Source: Meandrina meandrites (Eukaryota; Cnidaria; Anthozoa; Scleractinia; Meandrinidae). Taken from it: DNA of 64,000 bases. Numbering within the stretch: the stretch's first letter is position 1; the number at the start of each line of letters is the position of its first letter. Shown here piece by piece: positions 26,801 through 41,800 of this stretch. Below the pieces are notes generated by a model. That model made no database searches. It was not told the origin of the DNA and worked only from the letters and a program-made list of their open reading frames with translations. The position numbers and the translations under genes were made by a program. The stretch lies in the NCBI GenBank assembly GCA_963693305.1, contig OY855906.1:18332661-18396660 (forward strand), given 5' to 3'.

Positions 26801-29800
26801 CTTCTGACGTGAACGTTTACGAATACGAACGAATACGTCACATATTCCCTAATTTTCGTGAATCGCACATGGTTAATACAAGCTAGTTTTCCCACTGTTT
26901 TCTCCAACAAGTTAACTCAAATATAAACAACCGAAGAGTTCAATCAGCGAACATGTCGCGCGTACTGAAACGTTCTACTGAACACGGGACTCACGCAAAG
27001 TATCAAACGTGTTCATGATCGAATACTAACGCATACGTGAAGCGTGAAGGGTATGTTAAATGATAGTCGCGTGTTACAGGTTGAACACGCGTGAATACGT
27101 AAAATGTTCTGTGGTGTACGATCAGAACACGAGAGGTACGTGAGGTATCAAAAGTGTTCATGATCGGAAAATGAACGCGTTCGTGAATTCCTGCTCAGGA
27201 TATTCGAGAAACACATTTAAAGCCAGCGCCTGTTTATCGTTGAAAACGTGTTTCTTTCAATAATCCCACCCAAAAGAAAACCAAAATGAACAAGACAATA
27301 TGATTGTTGTCGGCACAGAATAATACTTTATTAGAAATAAAAACCTTGTATTGTGATAATTTGTAAAACAAGACAACCTCAGTTAATAGAAATGTTAATA
27401 TGAGAGCCACCTGAGAAGAAACAAAACCTAAAAACACTTAAAAATACAATAACTTGGCACAGTGTTCAACTGAGGAAGCCAATAACTCTACAAAGAGATC
27501 AAAAGTTGTGTTGCATTGTAAAAAAAAAAATCATTCTATTTTTCATAGACACAAAATAAAAATTTTGTTCTCACTAATGCATCAAGGATGCAAAAAACAA
27601 TAACTTGATCCACTTTTCCACTAATTTGCTAAGAAGTATATTGGCAAAGTGAATAATCAAAAAATGAATTGTCTTGAATAATAATATTAAGGAATGAACC
27701 TTAAGCAGACTGAATTTCACTGAGCTGAATTTACTGGGAGAATATCTGCTGTCTGTCTATTTTTCATGGATCACGCTGCACTCGGTCTGTACAGTCAAGA
27801 TCTAAGGCTGATATTCTCCCAGTATGGCCCTCTTGCTTGGTTACTAACAGTAGCAGATCCAGGGGAGGGGTCTGTGCCTCCTTATTTTTGGTCAAAGACA
27901 TTGTTTTAATGACTACCTCTACTAAAAGTTTTTGGTCCCACCCCTTAGTTCAAGGTTTGGATCCACCACTAAATAAAATATACAGGTAAATTTAATGAAT
28001 TAGTACAACCTTTAGGAATGTACTCACTTCAATAAAAATAAGGTTTTGTCATAGAAAAAGTCAGAAAAGGCTTCTCAACCTTCGATTGAACAAGTCATTA
28101 ACTTCATTATTCAGTGTCACTATCCAATATGCGGTGACGCCTTTCACCCCTTGGTGTTTCTCTTTCTTCCCTCCTGTGCCTGGGCCTCTTTGCTCTGTTA
28201 CTGTCTACTCTCAATAGGATGTGGCTCCTTTGTTCTGGGGTCCTGGGGTGGTGACCCCCTTCTTCTCCCTCCTCCACTGAAGATCGCTGTTCTGCTGTTT
28301 CGCGCACAGGGTCTGTCAACACTGCCCAGTCAACATGATGCCGCGGCACGTGTCTTTCCGACGGTGGCCCTTGCACTCTTGGAACGCGTGGTCTTAAATG
28401 TTCTTGCTGGCAATTATTTATTCGACACTGCAGCCGTTCCATCAGGGCGCTTGCCCTTGCTGACCTCCAAACTGGACGCCGCACCACCCACTTCCCCTGG
28501 TTTGTTCCATCACCATTCTCCTCATCACTCACATAATCATAGTTAAGCACTTGCAGGTTTTCTTTCTCGTCATCATTTGACACCTTTAACCTTGCACTAA
28601 ACAGCTGAAAGTAAAGAACAAATATTAAATGTTAGCTCTGGCAGTTATCTTTTAGCAATTTTAAAATAACAGAAAGACATCCTGACATGGAAGACAAGTA
28701 CAATTTAAGTTGATATAGTCTGATAATCTGTATGAGAATTCCTACTGCAACTCTGTTCAGAAGTTACATATTGCACGAACAGACAATACTCATTATGAGG
28801 GCTGGTTATAATACAAAATTTTCCAAACAGATCAACCGCCAAGATACCATAAATTTAGGTTAGAAAGAAGCCAACTTCTCTGAGCGAAGTATGGCGAAGT
28901 AGTCAATGCTTGCATGTTATTAAGGCTGATAACTTTTAAATTATATTAATGGACAATTGTGATAATTGTTGGTGGAGCCAGCCAAAACTTGTATGTGAGG
29001 CAAGTGCCAAGTGAGGTAAGTATTCCATGGTACCACAAGAAAGTGTTACAGTACTTTTTATTTTATATTTAACTATTGTGAATGAAGTGCAACAATAAGA
29101 GAAATGCAAAATAAAATTTATTTACCCTTTTTCTTCTTGAGCGCAACTTGTTTTCTTCTTTTTGCCGATCTGCTTTCTCTTTATTTTCTGGAAGTGCCTG
29201 AAGGTAAATTTTTCTTTTTGTTTCGTAGTACCTCACAACAGCACCTGCAAACCAGTTGGAAAATTATTTCCTCATTATACATGTACTGTGGTCATCTGTA
29301 GACTCTTTACCTGATATGTGTTTTGGGAGTGATGGTTCACTTTGTTGCAGTTTTTTGTTAATATGTCAAACAAAAAGTTTTAAACATTTGCCTTTGACTT
29401 AAAGATGTGCACAAAGCGTATTCAATCATATTCGATACGAACATTCCAGGTGAACATCAAGTATTGCGCGCGCCTTGAATACTCTAGGATTCTACGGCGT
29501 CATGAATGCGTATTCGAGGCTAGAATACGCTAGAATATTTTTGCTTTTGCGCAGTGTTTGTATCGATAAAACATGTGTCCGTGACTTTTTATTTGAGAGC
29601 CCGCTTAATACGGACACCCCGATAATACGGACACTTTGACATGTCCCCTTGGTGTCCGTATTAACGGGGTTCCACTGTATGCTAAACGCAGGGCGCAACG
29701 TTTAATACCTGTACAAGAAATGCGTAGGAGGCAGTAAATAATGATAAATAAACCAGTTTCCCCACTCTCTAGGCTAAGACGAGAACTTCGGCTGCAAAAT

Positions 29801-32800
29801 ACATATATCGATGTATATATTGATTTGATCTTTGATATAGTTGCTAATATTTCTACTTCAACGTGTTTATTCCAGATTCGTCTGCGTATTGCCCTACTAG
29901 ACGGTCCAAACTTCTTACGACTCTCCGACTTGTCACGTAACTCGATTATTAGCTCGGGGTTCCAAGTAGAGGGTGATCCGGGACATTATGTTTATGACAA
30001 GTTTGACCAGTTACCGGCAGCCACGTATTACTGGTTCTTGGGCCAAGAATTTAGAGGAGACATGGTGAGCATAGGGTTTTGTTTTAATACTCAGTGCTAT
30101 CTTTCTTTTCTCTTTCTTGTTTTGAATTTCTTTAGTTGTCAGTTTTGTAACTCTTTCTCTTCTGAGCACCAATCCGCGCCACAATTCTTGGGATAGCCTG
30201 CACCGCAGATTGTAGGGAGAGCGCTTGAATTCCAAATTGCGAGTGAAAGAGGGCGCAAAGGGGAATCCATCCAGCCAAACCCTTTAAAACCCTTGATGGA
30301 ATATTCAGCGCCCGCTAGTCCAAAATACGCCTGAACTGCAGCATATTATTCTTGCGAAATTAGTCCCCTCTCTCCTCAGTTCAGATATGAACAACTAGAG
30401 ACACAACTTGACTTATCACAAGCTGAGAGGCAAACATGGATACCCTGTCGAATTCTGTCCTGAAGTGAAGTGCCTCAACTAATTGTGACGCGCATTGTAG
30501 AATCACTAGTTCCCTTATTGATTACCAGCGCCATTTCTTATAATGTGATGATATATGACAAGAAAATCCTCCAGTTATTTAAATTACCGTTACCTTCAGC
30601 ACCTATCTACCTGATAATGTGTCGATATTGTTAGAAAAATATTGTTGTTGATCCCCACAGCGATGTTGTATGAAAATAAACTCGAACGAATTTGCATTTT
30701 CTGACTGTGATATCTTACAGGTGAGAAGCTATGACGGGATTTTACGTTATACAGTGTCATACGAGATGAAGCCTGGCGGTGAACTTACCACTGACACAGA
30801 TGTTGAACTGACGGTATGTCGAGGGGCGTAATATACCAAATGCGTTTTAGTCGAATCTAGACGGTGGTGGACCACGTGTTCATATTTAACTTTACTTGTC
30901 GCGACCCTAAGAAGTTCCCGACCGTTTGAGCTTGTAACACACTCCGCAAAGCTGTCATCTTGTTTCCTGGTCAGTAAAAGTGGCTATAGATACCTCACGC
31001 TCCCATTGTTTCTCAGAGTGGTGTTTGCTTCTCTCACCTTTCAGGGAAGAGGAATTGTTCTTACTTTTCGTCATAGAAGGCCTCTCGAGGGAGGACAGAA
31101 AAAGACGTTCGGCCTCAAACTGTCCGAGGTATGTAAACAGTTTACAAACAAATGATAGAATTATTTCCCTGAACAACAGAACATTTTTCACGTAAGACGC
31201 ACAAAATACAAAATGGCCTAGTTCTGTACTAGTTCTCCTTTCTGTTGACTTGTAATGTTAATCCGTCCGGATGTTTTGCTTGGAATGTTTCTAATTACCA
31301 AAGTTGATATTGTTTCGTTCCACGAAATAATCTAATAAATTAATATTCGTCTTATCTTAAACGTTCAAATCCACACTGGCTTATTACATAACTCATTATT
31401 AAAACTCGTTTCTAGAATAGAGCAGCTCCGTTAAAAAATACCGACTACGGAGTCCTTTTCAAGTTTATTATTGTTGTCTAAACATGCAAGATAATGATAA
31501 TAATTTATTATGTTTCTCTTCTGAGCTGTATTGCCTCTGAAACTGATTTAACCTTATTAGGGCTGGCTGAGGTACCCGGATGGTGCTCGTGTATCGAGAG
31601 ACATTGTTATGACTGTCTTGTCTGCTGTGGAAAGCATCTTAGTCCGAGCGACTTACAGTACCACCACGACAAAAGCCAGGTCAGGGTTCTTGCAATATTT
31701 ACATGTCATTTTATTGATGCCAAACTTGCTATTAACCCCAGCAAAGATTGATTACTAAATTCTCTCTCGTTTCAGTTAAAAGATTATAAAGTCGGGTATA
31801 AATGAGATGATATAAAGACTGGAGGTTTAAGGCTTTTCCAAGCTCCAAATCAGTATTAATCTTGCACTTTCGGAACAAAATGGGCTGTTATATTATTGGA
31901 AGCATCCAGTATCTATTAAAACTGAAAAAACTCGTTGAAATGAACAGAAAAGACGTTTAGAAACAAAAGTTAGCAATTTGGGGCTTAGGCTTCCCGCGGG
32001 CCGCCATTTCGGATGATGAGTATCACGTGGTTGCTTCTATTGTTAGGGAAAAAAGCTTTTTTGTGTGTAATGAAATCCAAAATGGCAGAATAAAGATCAC
32101 AGAACGCTATTCCTTTCCATTAAATTAGAAATGCAAAGGAACAAGGTGAAATCTTGTATTAGGCGATTTAACTAATCAAGTAATTGTTGTTCACTAGCCT
32201 TTATGATGTCAATTTGGAAACCGCTATACCTCAAACAACAAGGTTCGGAAAAGCCAAAAACATTGAACAATGCGCATGCCCACCAGAATACTCTGGAACG
32301 TCTTGTCAGGTAAGCCTGCAGGCTCACATTGAAAATGCTTCTGGTTGATCATTTGTCGTATACGAATAAACAACTCTTCTGTTTCTTTCCCGATTTCAAT
32401 GTCGTGCGCGCATGAACATTTTGCAGTGACCACAGAAGATGTTAATCCACTTATAAGCTTACCACAAGCAAGAACTTAATTTAATTTGTTTCTCTAATGT
32501 TAAACTGTTTATACCGGACCATTTGTTATAGTTAACAGACCAGAAACGAATGCCAGAATGCGCAATGCAATACTGACGCCTAATCTTTGACTCCTCTTCC
32601 CTTCTCTCTGTCTCTCCGGATAAGTGTAGCACAAAAACGACTTCCTCCATTCTAAGCAAGTTAAGAATTTTAGTTTTGATTTTTAGTTAAAACTGGGAAG
32701 TGGGCAAATCTTCAAGAGGCTATCGTTGTTCTTGGCAACACTTCACCTTCGCTCTCCCTATTTCCCAAGTGCATCCATGACTTAATGAGCGTACGCCGGT

Positions 32801-35800
32801 TTTTTTTTTCTTTGTTCTACTTTTCAGCGTTGTGCCGCTGGACACACACGCTCGTCCCAAGGCCCGGATTTCTCTCCCTGCGTGCCATGTTCCTGTAATC
32901 AGCATTCGAAGGAATGTGATCCGGAAAGCGGACAATGTAGAGTAAGTGTATATTATATTTTAGGTGGATGTGTGCCGCTGGAACCTACTAGAGGCAAGGT
33001 TATTGTAAAAGCTGATAGCCCATTACAACCCGAAAGGAAATATCTGGCCGATGATATGTCATGTCGCGTGATGCTTTCCTCTTCCGATTCCAGAAACTAC
33101 AGCAAAAATTAAACACAAGAGGTTTACTTCATCGAAAAGAGGACAAAATTCAAGTCAGCACCCAGCCTTGTCCAGCCTCACCCTGCTGCACCCTGACCAA
33201 CAGGGAGAATATCTCCGCTCATGAGATAGCTTACTGGAGGGTTTTTTTCTCTTTCTCCGGAACAATTCTAAAGTGTTGAATTAATTTTTGCATGTTATTA
33301 TGCCATTTATTTTCCAGAGATGTGATCACAACACCACAGGCTTCCGCTGTGAAAGATGTGCAGTTGGTTTCTATGGTGACGCCACGAAAGGAACGCCCAA
33401 AGATTGCGAACCATGTCCATGCCCTTTGACTATTGCTTCGAACCAGTGAGTGCTCGGCTGGAGTGAGTGATATTGGTATTATCGGCTGTTTTTCTTTACT
33501 AACGCTGACCTTTCTGTATATCAACAGGTTCAGCCGGGTCTGTGAGATTGAGTCAGACGGTCAACCGACTTGCACTGCCTGTCAAACTGGTTACACTGGT
33601 AGGACCTGTAACAGGTAAAGTAGCCCTTTTTGTCACGGACACAAACTCTCTACAGACACTTTTGACACTCAATCACGGGAGTTTTAGAAAAGTATTTGAA
33701 CTGAATATAAATAGCTATCAAATAGCTATTAAAGAAGACGGTGTTGATAAACTTTCCCTTTAGTGATAATCCGCAATCGCTAGTAGGATGTGTTGATAAA
33801 CCCGTGTTGCAGTACTCTCTTTCTCGACTAACTTGTTAAATATATATTTCAGACATTTCGAAAGTTTCTTAAGGACTAAATGTTTAGAGAATGGCTGTCC
33901 TTTTTTTAGATGTGCCAAGGGATACACTGGCGATCCCACCAAACAGGGCCAAAAGTGTGTCAAACTACCAGGTGAGATATCACTTGCTTAGCAACATGAT
34001 GCCTTCTGTTCCCGACGAGCTGACAGTCTTCGAGGTTATGCGTAATATATGTGAAGACCAATACGAATACAAACACTTCCAGTATTTCTACGGAGATCAA
34101 TTAAAACTGGCATTTGTCCGCAGACTGCTTTATATACGCGTGAAAGGTGGTAAGAGTTCCTGTTCATGGTAGACGTGGGAATAACAAATAACCCGAGCAG
34201 GGTTAAACTACGAGGTAGGGGTGGGGGGGCGTTTACATCACAGTTTCCCGACAGGGTATCTACATTCATTTATTTTACTTCATTTGCACAGACTTCTCTA
34301 GTATTTATTCCGCGACGGCCGACCACACTCAGACTCGAAAATTTTATCCCAAACCTTTTTTGCCAATATTAAAAAAATGGTTATACTGACAGCTCATTCT
34401 CCGATTTCCTCTGTTCCCAGCGGGATTTTTGCCAACTGTGATAGTCAGGCCAATGAAAAAAACACAGACGGAGGGCGAAGATGCCACGTTCTACTGTTTT
34501 GCTGGCGGAAAACAGCGACCAAGAATCGCGTGGACCCGAAAGAATGGAGAACCATTATCCAGAAGGGTGGTTGTATCTGGGAAAATATTACTGATTAGGA
34601 AAGTTAGAAAGGAAGATGAAGGAACTTATGTGTGTATTGCCAGAAATGTCTACGGTTTTGAAACGGCTACATCTGAACTAACTGTTAAAGGTTAGAAGCA
34701 CAGAACGGTTTTTAACAGTAATCTTATTTGTGCGAAAGAAACTGAAGATGCTTAGGCTAAATGCATTACTTGTGTCTTACTTGAACTCCCCCAGTTTCAA
34801 CTCCACCTTAGAATAGCGTGTGCTTGAAATTTCAAAACTTCTACAGGAAAAAGAAACGTTGCTCCTTCTGGTGCCAATGAGTTTTCTTGACCTTAGTCCA
34901 CCTTGTCCCAGTTGGGACATAAGAGCGCAGGGGCTAAAGACAAAAGTTGGTAATTCAAAACATATCAAAAATTGCGCAAGTGGATTTCTGAGTTTGAACG
35001 TTCTCGGTTTAGGAAAAAAGACGTTTGTGGACTTAATAATAATTGAGATTTTGTAGTAATCTAGGTATACCTAAGTTTTCGAAATTTCAAAATAACGCTG
35101 CAGTGACCACTGTTGAACCTCAACTAAAACTGGTGTTTAGTTTTTCTCATCGGTCGATAGATTCACGAGAGATTTATTCAGTTTCTGCACTGTTTATCGT
35201 CATAAGTGTATTCATGGAACTCATGCCTGATAATTGGGATTTTGTAGTAATCTAGATATAACTAAGTTATCGAAATTTTCAAAATAACGTCCTCTTTATC
35301 TAGCTGAGTGAACACCGTTGAACCTGAACTAAAACTGGTGTTTTTTTTTTTCTCATCCGTCGATAGATTCATGGGAGATATTTTCCATTTCATCATAAGT
35401 ATATACATAGAACAGCTCTTATGCATGTTAACATCAGGCTGGCTAATTTCACCACCAAGCCTCGCTTTCGAAGTGCAAACTTGTACATTTTATCATGAAC
35501 GAATTCCCAAAGCAGCAAAGATGAAAGAAATACCCACGTGAAAACTGCACGAAGGTGGCAGAGGGTTGAGAATAATTTGCGTAAACGAGGCTTGGTGGTG
35601 AATTTTGAGCATAAGACGTCATCATGCATAAGGCCTACTCATGCCTTTCATCTCGCACAATTTCAGTAGAACTTGGCTACGGGAGTTACACTTGTGTAAT
35701 CATATCGTCTTTTGTGTTTTGCATCAGCTCGGCGCGTGGATCCTATTATCGTGTCAGTGTCACCAAAAGTCCTTCACGTTTCTTTGAACCAAACAGCTCA

Positions 35801-38800
35801 GTTCACTTGCAGAGCGAAAAGTGTCACTGATTACAAGCTTAAGTGGACACGAGGCATGTATGGCGCACTTCCTGAGGGGGCCAAGAGTAAGAATGGCGTG
35901 CTGACCATCGAACAAACCCGGATGATCCATAGAGGGACATACACATGTACTGGTAAAAATACCTTTAACGAAGACATGGTATCCGTACAGCTAAGAGTGG
36001 GAGGTGAGCGAATATCATCATACAACTGCTAAAATTATCCATGCGAATGCAGTACAGGCAATACTAACTAATTTTGCTCTTTCTTAGTAACAAAGCCCCA
36101 GGTCTTAGTAAGCCCTGCCAGCTTGAGCGTCCGAGAGGGAGACTCGGCCCAATTCCGTTGCTCGGCCTCTGGATTTCCCGCTCCAGTACTCCAGTGGCAC
36201 GGTGGTCCTGACGGTCGACTACCACCAGAAGCCAAATCGTCCAATGGTAATGGCCTGCTGACGTTTGATGCAGTAAAGAAGATACACGAAGGAGAATACT
36301 TCTGTACAGCATCCAACTTGGGCGGTATATCTAGCACGGGAACCTTCTTGAATGTCTTGGGTAAGAAGGCACTGTAATCCAAACGCGATTCCTTTTTTCA
36401 TAATTTTAGGACCTTGTTCTACAAAGGGGCAAACTGTCACCGTTCCTAAGATTCTATTTACGTTTGGTCAAAGCGTTGCACAAGTCGACAAGAAAAAAAA
36501 AATCGAAAATTCTTTCACTACAAGCTCAAGACAAATCCGGACACTCTACACGCGAGATTATTTGTCGTTTGGGGAAACACCAAGCGCAATGCTTACTCTC
36601 TCTATTATCGTTATAAGGCACCATAAGCAGCAAGTGAATTCATTAATTCTAAGCTTTCATAGCCAATAAACTGAGTAAAGATCTCTTTCACGTCTTTTAA
36701 TGGTGTGTAGTAGCAAGGTTACAAGGTAATGTAATCGACCTCGTCCAATCTCATCCTTTGCTCTTTTCAGTTATTTCATCTCTTTTGTAGCTCCCGGAAG
36801 TGTCCCTACAATCTCGGTTACACCCAACTCGCTCACGGTTTTAGAAGGTGAAGAGGCCCAGTTCCAGTGCACTGCAAAAGGGGACCCGATTCCAACTATA
36901 CGCTGGACGCGTGAAAACGGTCAACTGCCTCAGTATTCTTCTTCTGTCAACGGCCTTCTTAGTATTCTCCCAACGACGCTTGAGGACGGTGGTGCTTATG
37001 TTTGCACAGCCGCTAATGAGATTGGAGTCGATGGAAGCTTGGTCACGCTCACTGTCGAAAGAGGTCAGTAAGCAACTCATCTTTCTTTATTTATCAGGTC
37101 AGTCAATCAATCAATCAATTTATTAACGTCACAACGCGCGATGAGGTTGCCCTCCAATCCGAACCAGAGGCTCATGTAAAAAGCGCATGTCAATGATAAA
37201 GTAATCAAACTGTCTCAAATCTTATTACTTTTTATAAGCCATATCAAGTTCCCACTCCACAACGCTGTTGGTTTATTTTAACGTCTTTGATACTCGATCG
37301 ATTGTAATCTTGTTTAGCCTGTTCCAGGCTGTCGGTCAGTGGGACGAGCTCAAACGAAGCGAGAGAAGTAAAACGAGGGGGGAATAGGGGAAAGAAATTC
37401 CTCAGGCCCCCCTCTTTTTCGCTTCGCTCGCGCTTGCCCCACTGACTGAGAGCCTGGAACATGCGAAATCTTGTTTAGTTATGACATTTAGAAACGCCAA
37501 CTGGTTAGATGTAGAGCATGTTCGGTGGTTTTATTTGTTGAGTCTTGGATTGTCTGAGAAGTAATAAACCAACAAAACAACGAGTGATCCGGTAATCAGT
37601 ATATTATGACGCGTTACAATGTAACCTCATCCAAAAGAACTTGTCCAATACCAAAGTTTTGCCTAACGGAGAGAAACGTCTGTTTCCATGTTGTTAAATT
37701 TTGCAATTCTGTTCACTGCCACCATCAAATTTACAGTAAGACACTACCTCTCTGGAACCTCTATTTTCATTCGCCCGCTGTAAACACTACCTCTATTGTT
37801 ATTCAAGGCTAGGGGCATTGTTATGACCTGTTATCTATTGTTTTAAGAACCAATGAAGTATCCCGTTCCAAGAGGTAGTGGGCGATCCCAAATTTAGTCT
37901 TCTGATGAATAGTGCGTGTTTCGTAGTTAACAAGTTTTTAACACTTTGTTCTTACTTAGATTCCTCGGTGCCTCCAACTGCAGTCATCTCACCAGCAAAT
38001 CAAACTGTCGATGAAGGTGCTTCAGCACTTCTTTCATGTCAGGTCTCGGGAGATCCCTACCCCTCCATAGAGTGGAAAAAGGTTGGTGCCGAGTTAACAG
38101 AAAATCACGTGATTACCGAGGGATTGTTGCAAATCCAAGAAGCGACAAAAGAGGACGAAGGCATGTATGTTTGCGTGGCTCAAAACAAGAAAGGAGTCAA
38201 GCAAGCTACAAGCATTGTTAATGTCAGAAGTAAGTGGTGCTAAGTTCAGCTTGAGAGAAAGGTCCTATATAGGCAAATCCGCGTTCCTGGCAGACGGAAA
38301 TTACAATGTCTGATGAAATAACAGCACTTGTTTTCACCACTGTAGGTAAGGTGATGCCAAAGATAGAAATCATGCCGGCAAGAAAGCTAACAGTGACAGG
38401 AGGAGAGACTGTCGTATTCCGATGTGTAGTGAAAGCTGGTAACCCGCCTCCTGCAGTGGTCTGGGAAAGAGAGGAATCTGAACCGCTGAACAGCAGTAAC
38501 GATGGCGTTTTGGTGATTTCTCCGGCCTCCGGTGACAGCCAGGGAAAGTACATTTGTAAGGCAACAAACGTCATGGGATCCACTGAGGCTGTTGCTTTAC
38601 TTATCGTTCAAGGTAATCAGTTTAACATACATCAGTTATCGAAAAAAATCGCTTCAGGCTGGCAAGATATACGAAGTGCTAACTGCATTAACGTATGACG
38701 CTGTTGTGCTTTCTCTGCTTTTATAACCTCGTTATCGGAGTCAGAGATATCTATTCCCAACTGTTATTTCTACGAAAGACAATGTGTAAAAATGAAGTCT

Positions 38801-41800
38801 TCTTACAGGCCAAGCAATCCACGCACCCCAAGCTTATCCCAGTTGACTAGGACTATTACTTCTCCCCTTGCACGGGATGGTAGCACATCTCAGATTACCA
38901 CCAGGCACATTAAAAGGTTCCTCCCATAATCCTGCTGCTTTTCACTTACACACCTTTGTTGAGTATGGTGCTGTTAGAGTAATAAATCTACGGATCTCTA
39001 TGAAGAGCAAAACATAAATTAAACCAACCGATCTTGTGCTTTGTGTCAATCGGAAAGGATTTTGATCAGTCTTTACCCGTCCAAAGCAACCAAAGTTCTT
39101 AACTCAGATCATTTTGCGGATGGGTTTTGTGAGGGTCAACAGCTAATAATTCGAAGGGATATTAGTTCCCAGAATCTGCAGTATCAAAAGATTCTTACGG
39201 TGATATACACCTCAGAAACCCTTTTAAAAATCAAAAGGATCGACTATCCACATTTGTCCATTTCCCAGGTGAACCCAACATCATTGTAAGCCCGTCCAGT
39301 CCCGTGTCCGTGACAGCGGGTAGTACAGTCACGCTGGAATGCGCAGCCGCGGGTGACCCCCCTCCGTTTGTTCAGTGGATTGCTCCAGACAATTCTCGAG
39401 CCAATCTCCAACAGATAGAACGCAGACCTGGTTTGTTTAAACTTATGATCGAGGACGTTAGTCCAAAGGATCAGGGTAGCTACACGTGCCAAGCTAGAAA
39501 CTTGGTAGGAGAAGCGCAGGAGAGTCTTCAATTGATAGGTAAATAAGTAATAGATAGTCTTGAAAGGTTTTTAACAAGTCCATAAAGAACTTTGAGTTGA
39601 CAACTAAAGTGGAATCCCGATTCCTCGCAAAAGAAAACGATAATTGGTTCGAGAAGTCGGGATTTCGAAAACGATTCGGGGTTCGAATTTTCCTGAGGTT
39701 CCAGAAATTGAGGTATAGAGAAACCGGGTTCCACTGTATGTCTTATAGCCCGTTTATAAAGTCAAATGTTGTCCCTTGTGGGAGAATTGCCCTGGATACT
39801 GGGCCAACCCGGGCGAGGGAACTTTTTATACATTTCTTTATAAACAGCAGCGAACTGTTTAGATATTAACACAGAGTTACCTCCCTCGCTTTGAAGGTAG
39901 GGTGACCCTGGGCAGCGAGCCAACTTGTTTCCATGTGAAACTATGGCTCGCCTACCTACAGGGACAATTCAGGAACACACAGAGCATCCCCGAGACCTGG
40001 AGGGCAGGTTTTGGGTCAATCAGTACGGACATTTTTTTGCATATAAACACTCGGTTAAGGATGCAGAGGTAAACAATAGATTCCAAATGTTCTAGTAAGT
40101 AGAAAACGTCTAGTCTTCTTAATAGTCTATTTTATGATCATTGCACAGTTACTGTGGCACACGAAGCTCCAGAAGTTGCCGTGGAATCTATTTCTGAAAC
40201 GGTAATCGAAGGTGAAAAGGCCGAGTTCCGCTGTAACGCATCTGGTATACCAACTCCGAGTATCACCTGGGAGAGACTGGGCTCTAATCTACCCAGCGGT
40301 GCATTTGATAGGTATGGACTGCTAGTCATCCTGTCTGCAGGCCCAGAAGACGCAGGGGTATACATTTGTAAAGCTGTGAACAGTGAAGGAGAGGATAGCG
40401 CTACTGTGCAGCTAAATGTCATAGGTAAGGAAATGTAACAGAACAGTTGCTTTATTCAAACACATTCACCTTCCTGTTGTGACAAGTAATGTCGAGTGGT
40501 TTCTTGTGCCCCGCTACACTCTGATTTTCTTGTTTCTGTTAAAAACATTTCTGGCAACAAGTACACTTCGTTTATTATCGCTTGTCGAATGTATTCCTTT
40601 GCATCAAACGTAGTCCAGTTCTCTCGAACCCCTATGACGCCTCGTGACATTTTATTATGGCGCCAAAGAGGAAGGTCCTACATTTCATTAAGGAAGCGCC
40701 CAAGGAACAAAGTTTCCAAAGTACAACTCAAGAAGCGTGGGGAGTTCGAACAACCTATCCCTCCTAATTAATCAAACTAATCCCTCTTGACTTCTGGAAC
40801 CGGTTTTGCAGAGATCGCAGCCGAACAGAAATTCTGCAAACAGTAAGTTTTACACGCAATTATTTGGCCGCGTAATACGAAAAGTAAATTGTGTCTCTTA
40901 GGTCCTATTTTGATACTAGAAACCAACTCCTAACGAGATATTTCATAAGAGATAAAATTTGAACAAACACCAACTACGACGATTTTTTCTTTTAACCTAG
41001 TTCCTCCTCGTGTCGAGGTGATGCCTTCCCAGTTGTCTGTAAATCGGGGAAGTTCCTTTCGCCTCTTATGCCTTGTTCAACCGTCACTTTCGGTTACCTG
41101 GTCAAAAGTTAACGGAAGTATACCCAGAGGAAGTGAGAAGGACAAGGGAGCACTGCTTGTTAACGAGGCGGAAGTGGAACACACGGGAAAGTATCGCTGC
41201 CATGCAAGCAATGCGGGGCTCTCTAGTGAAGGTTTTGCAAGTGTCACAGTGTTTGGTAAGAATTTGTAGTTTGTTAATGTGTGATGTTAATATTGTCCAA
41301 TACCACCACACAATTTGGATATGCAGCTAACCAAAAATCAATAATCTCATTTTCTTTTCTTTATTATTCTGCCCTCGTGTTCGTAAGCAACAGAGCTGCA
41401 CCTCCTCGCAACATTTCACTACTTAAAGTCTTGTCACTATGTAATTTGCCTGTGTTTAAAACATAGCCTTTTGTCTCAACATTAACGAGTATAACAAAAA
41501 TTCCATCCACTTAGCCTGTTAAAGAGGTAGCGCTAGCGCTGTAATACCTTATCAACTTAGTAAAGAAATTGAAAAATGACTTTTTTGCCGTCGATGGTGG
41601 AACATGTACATGTCGCTGTGACATATCTCTGCGACATGTTCCTACGAGTGTAGTCACTTTAAAGGAGGTTTCATAAAAATAGGATTTCCGGTCCCAAATT
41701 CGGGAGTTATAAATTACTAATTTATTTCTATTCGTTCTCAGTTGAACCACAGGTAATGGTTTCCCCGGAGGCCTTGGTAGCCTCGCCGAATTCAAATGTT

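Larger units (their letters stand above)
26521..29515. mobile_element. Candidate 3-kb DNA transposon with diverged inverted ends
   Basis: The stretch 26521-26602 and the reverse complement of about 29425-29500 share ATGACGCCGT and then, about 50 nt later, acttga-gt-acctggaat-t-c-tat-cgaat. The interior contains many copies of gaatacg/cgtattc and two near-copies of gtgttcatgatcg (27007, 27157). A two-exon minus-strand gene lies inside. The end pairing is imperfect, so the element boundary is tentative. Confidence 0.45.
24772..29875 (+). other. Perlecan intron 27 (5.1 kb), transposon-rich
   Basis: The intron contains a transposon relict at 25230-25570, a putative 3-kb element at about 26520-29515 carrying a minus-strand gene, a 93-nt MITE at 27732-27824, and a further tail ending ggggttccactgta at about 29600-29690. 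The remainder (24772-25200 and 25750-26450) shows nothing I recognise. Confidence 0.6.

Noticed and set aside
28151..28546. A 131-codon plus-strand frame opposite exon B of the unknown gene
   Set aside because: It is the shadow of the minus-strand exon, which has a proper acceptor and a partner exon.
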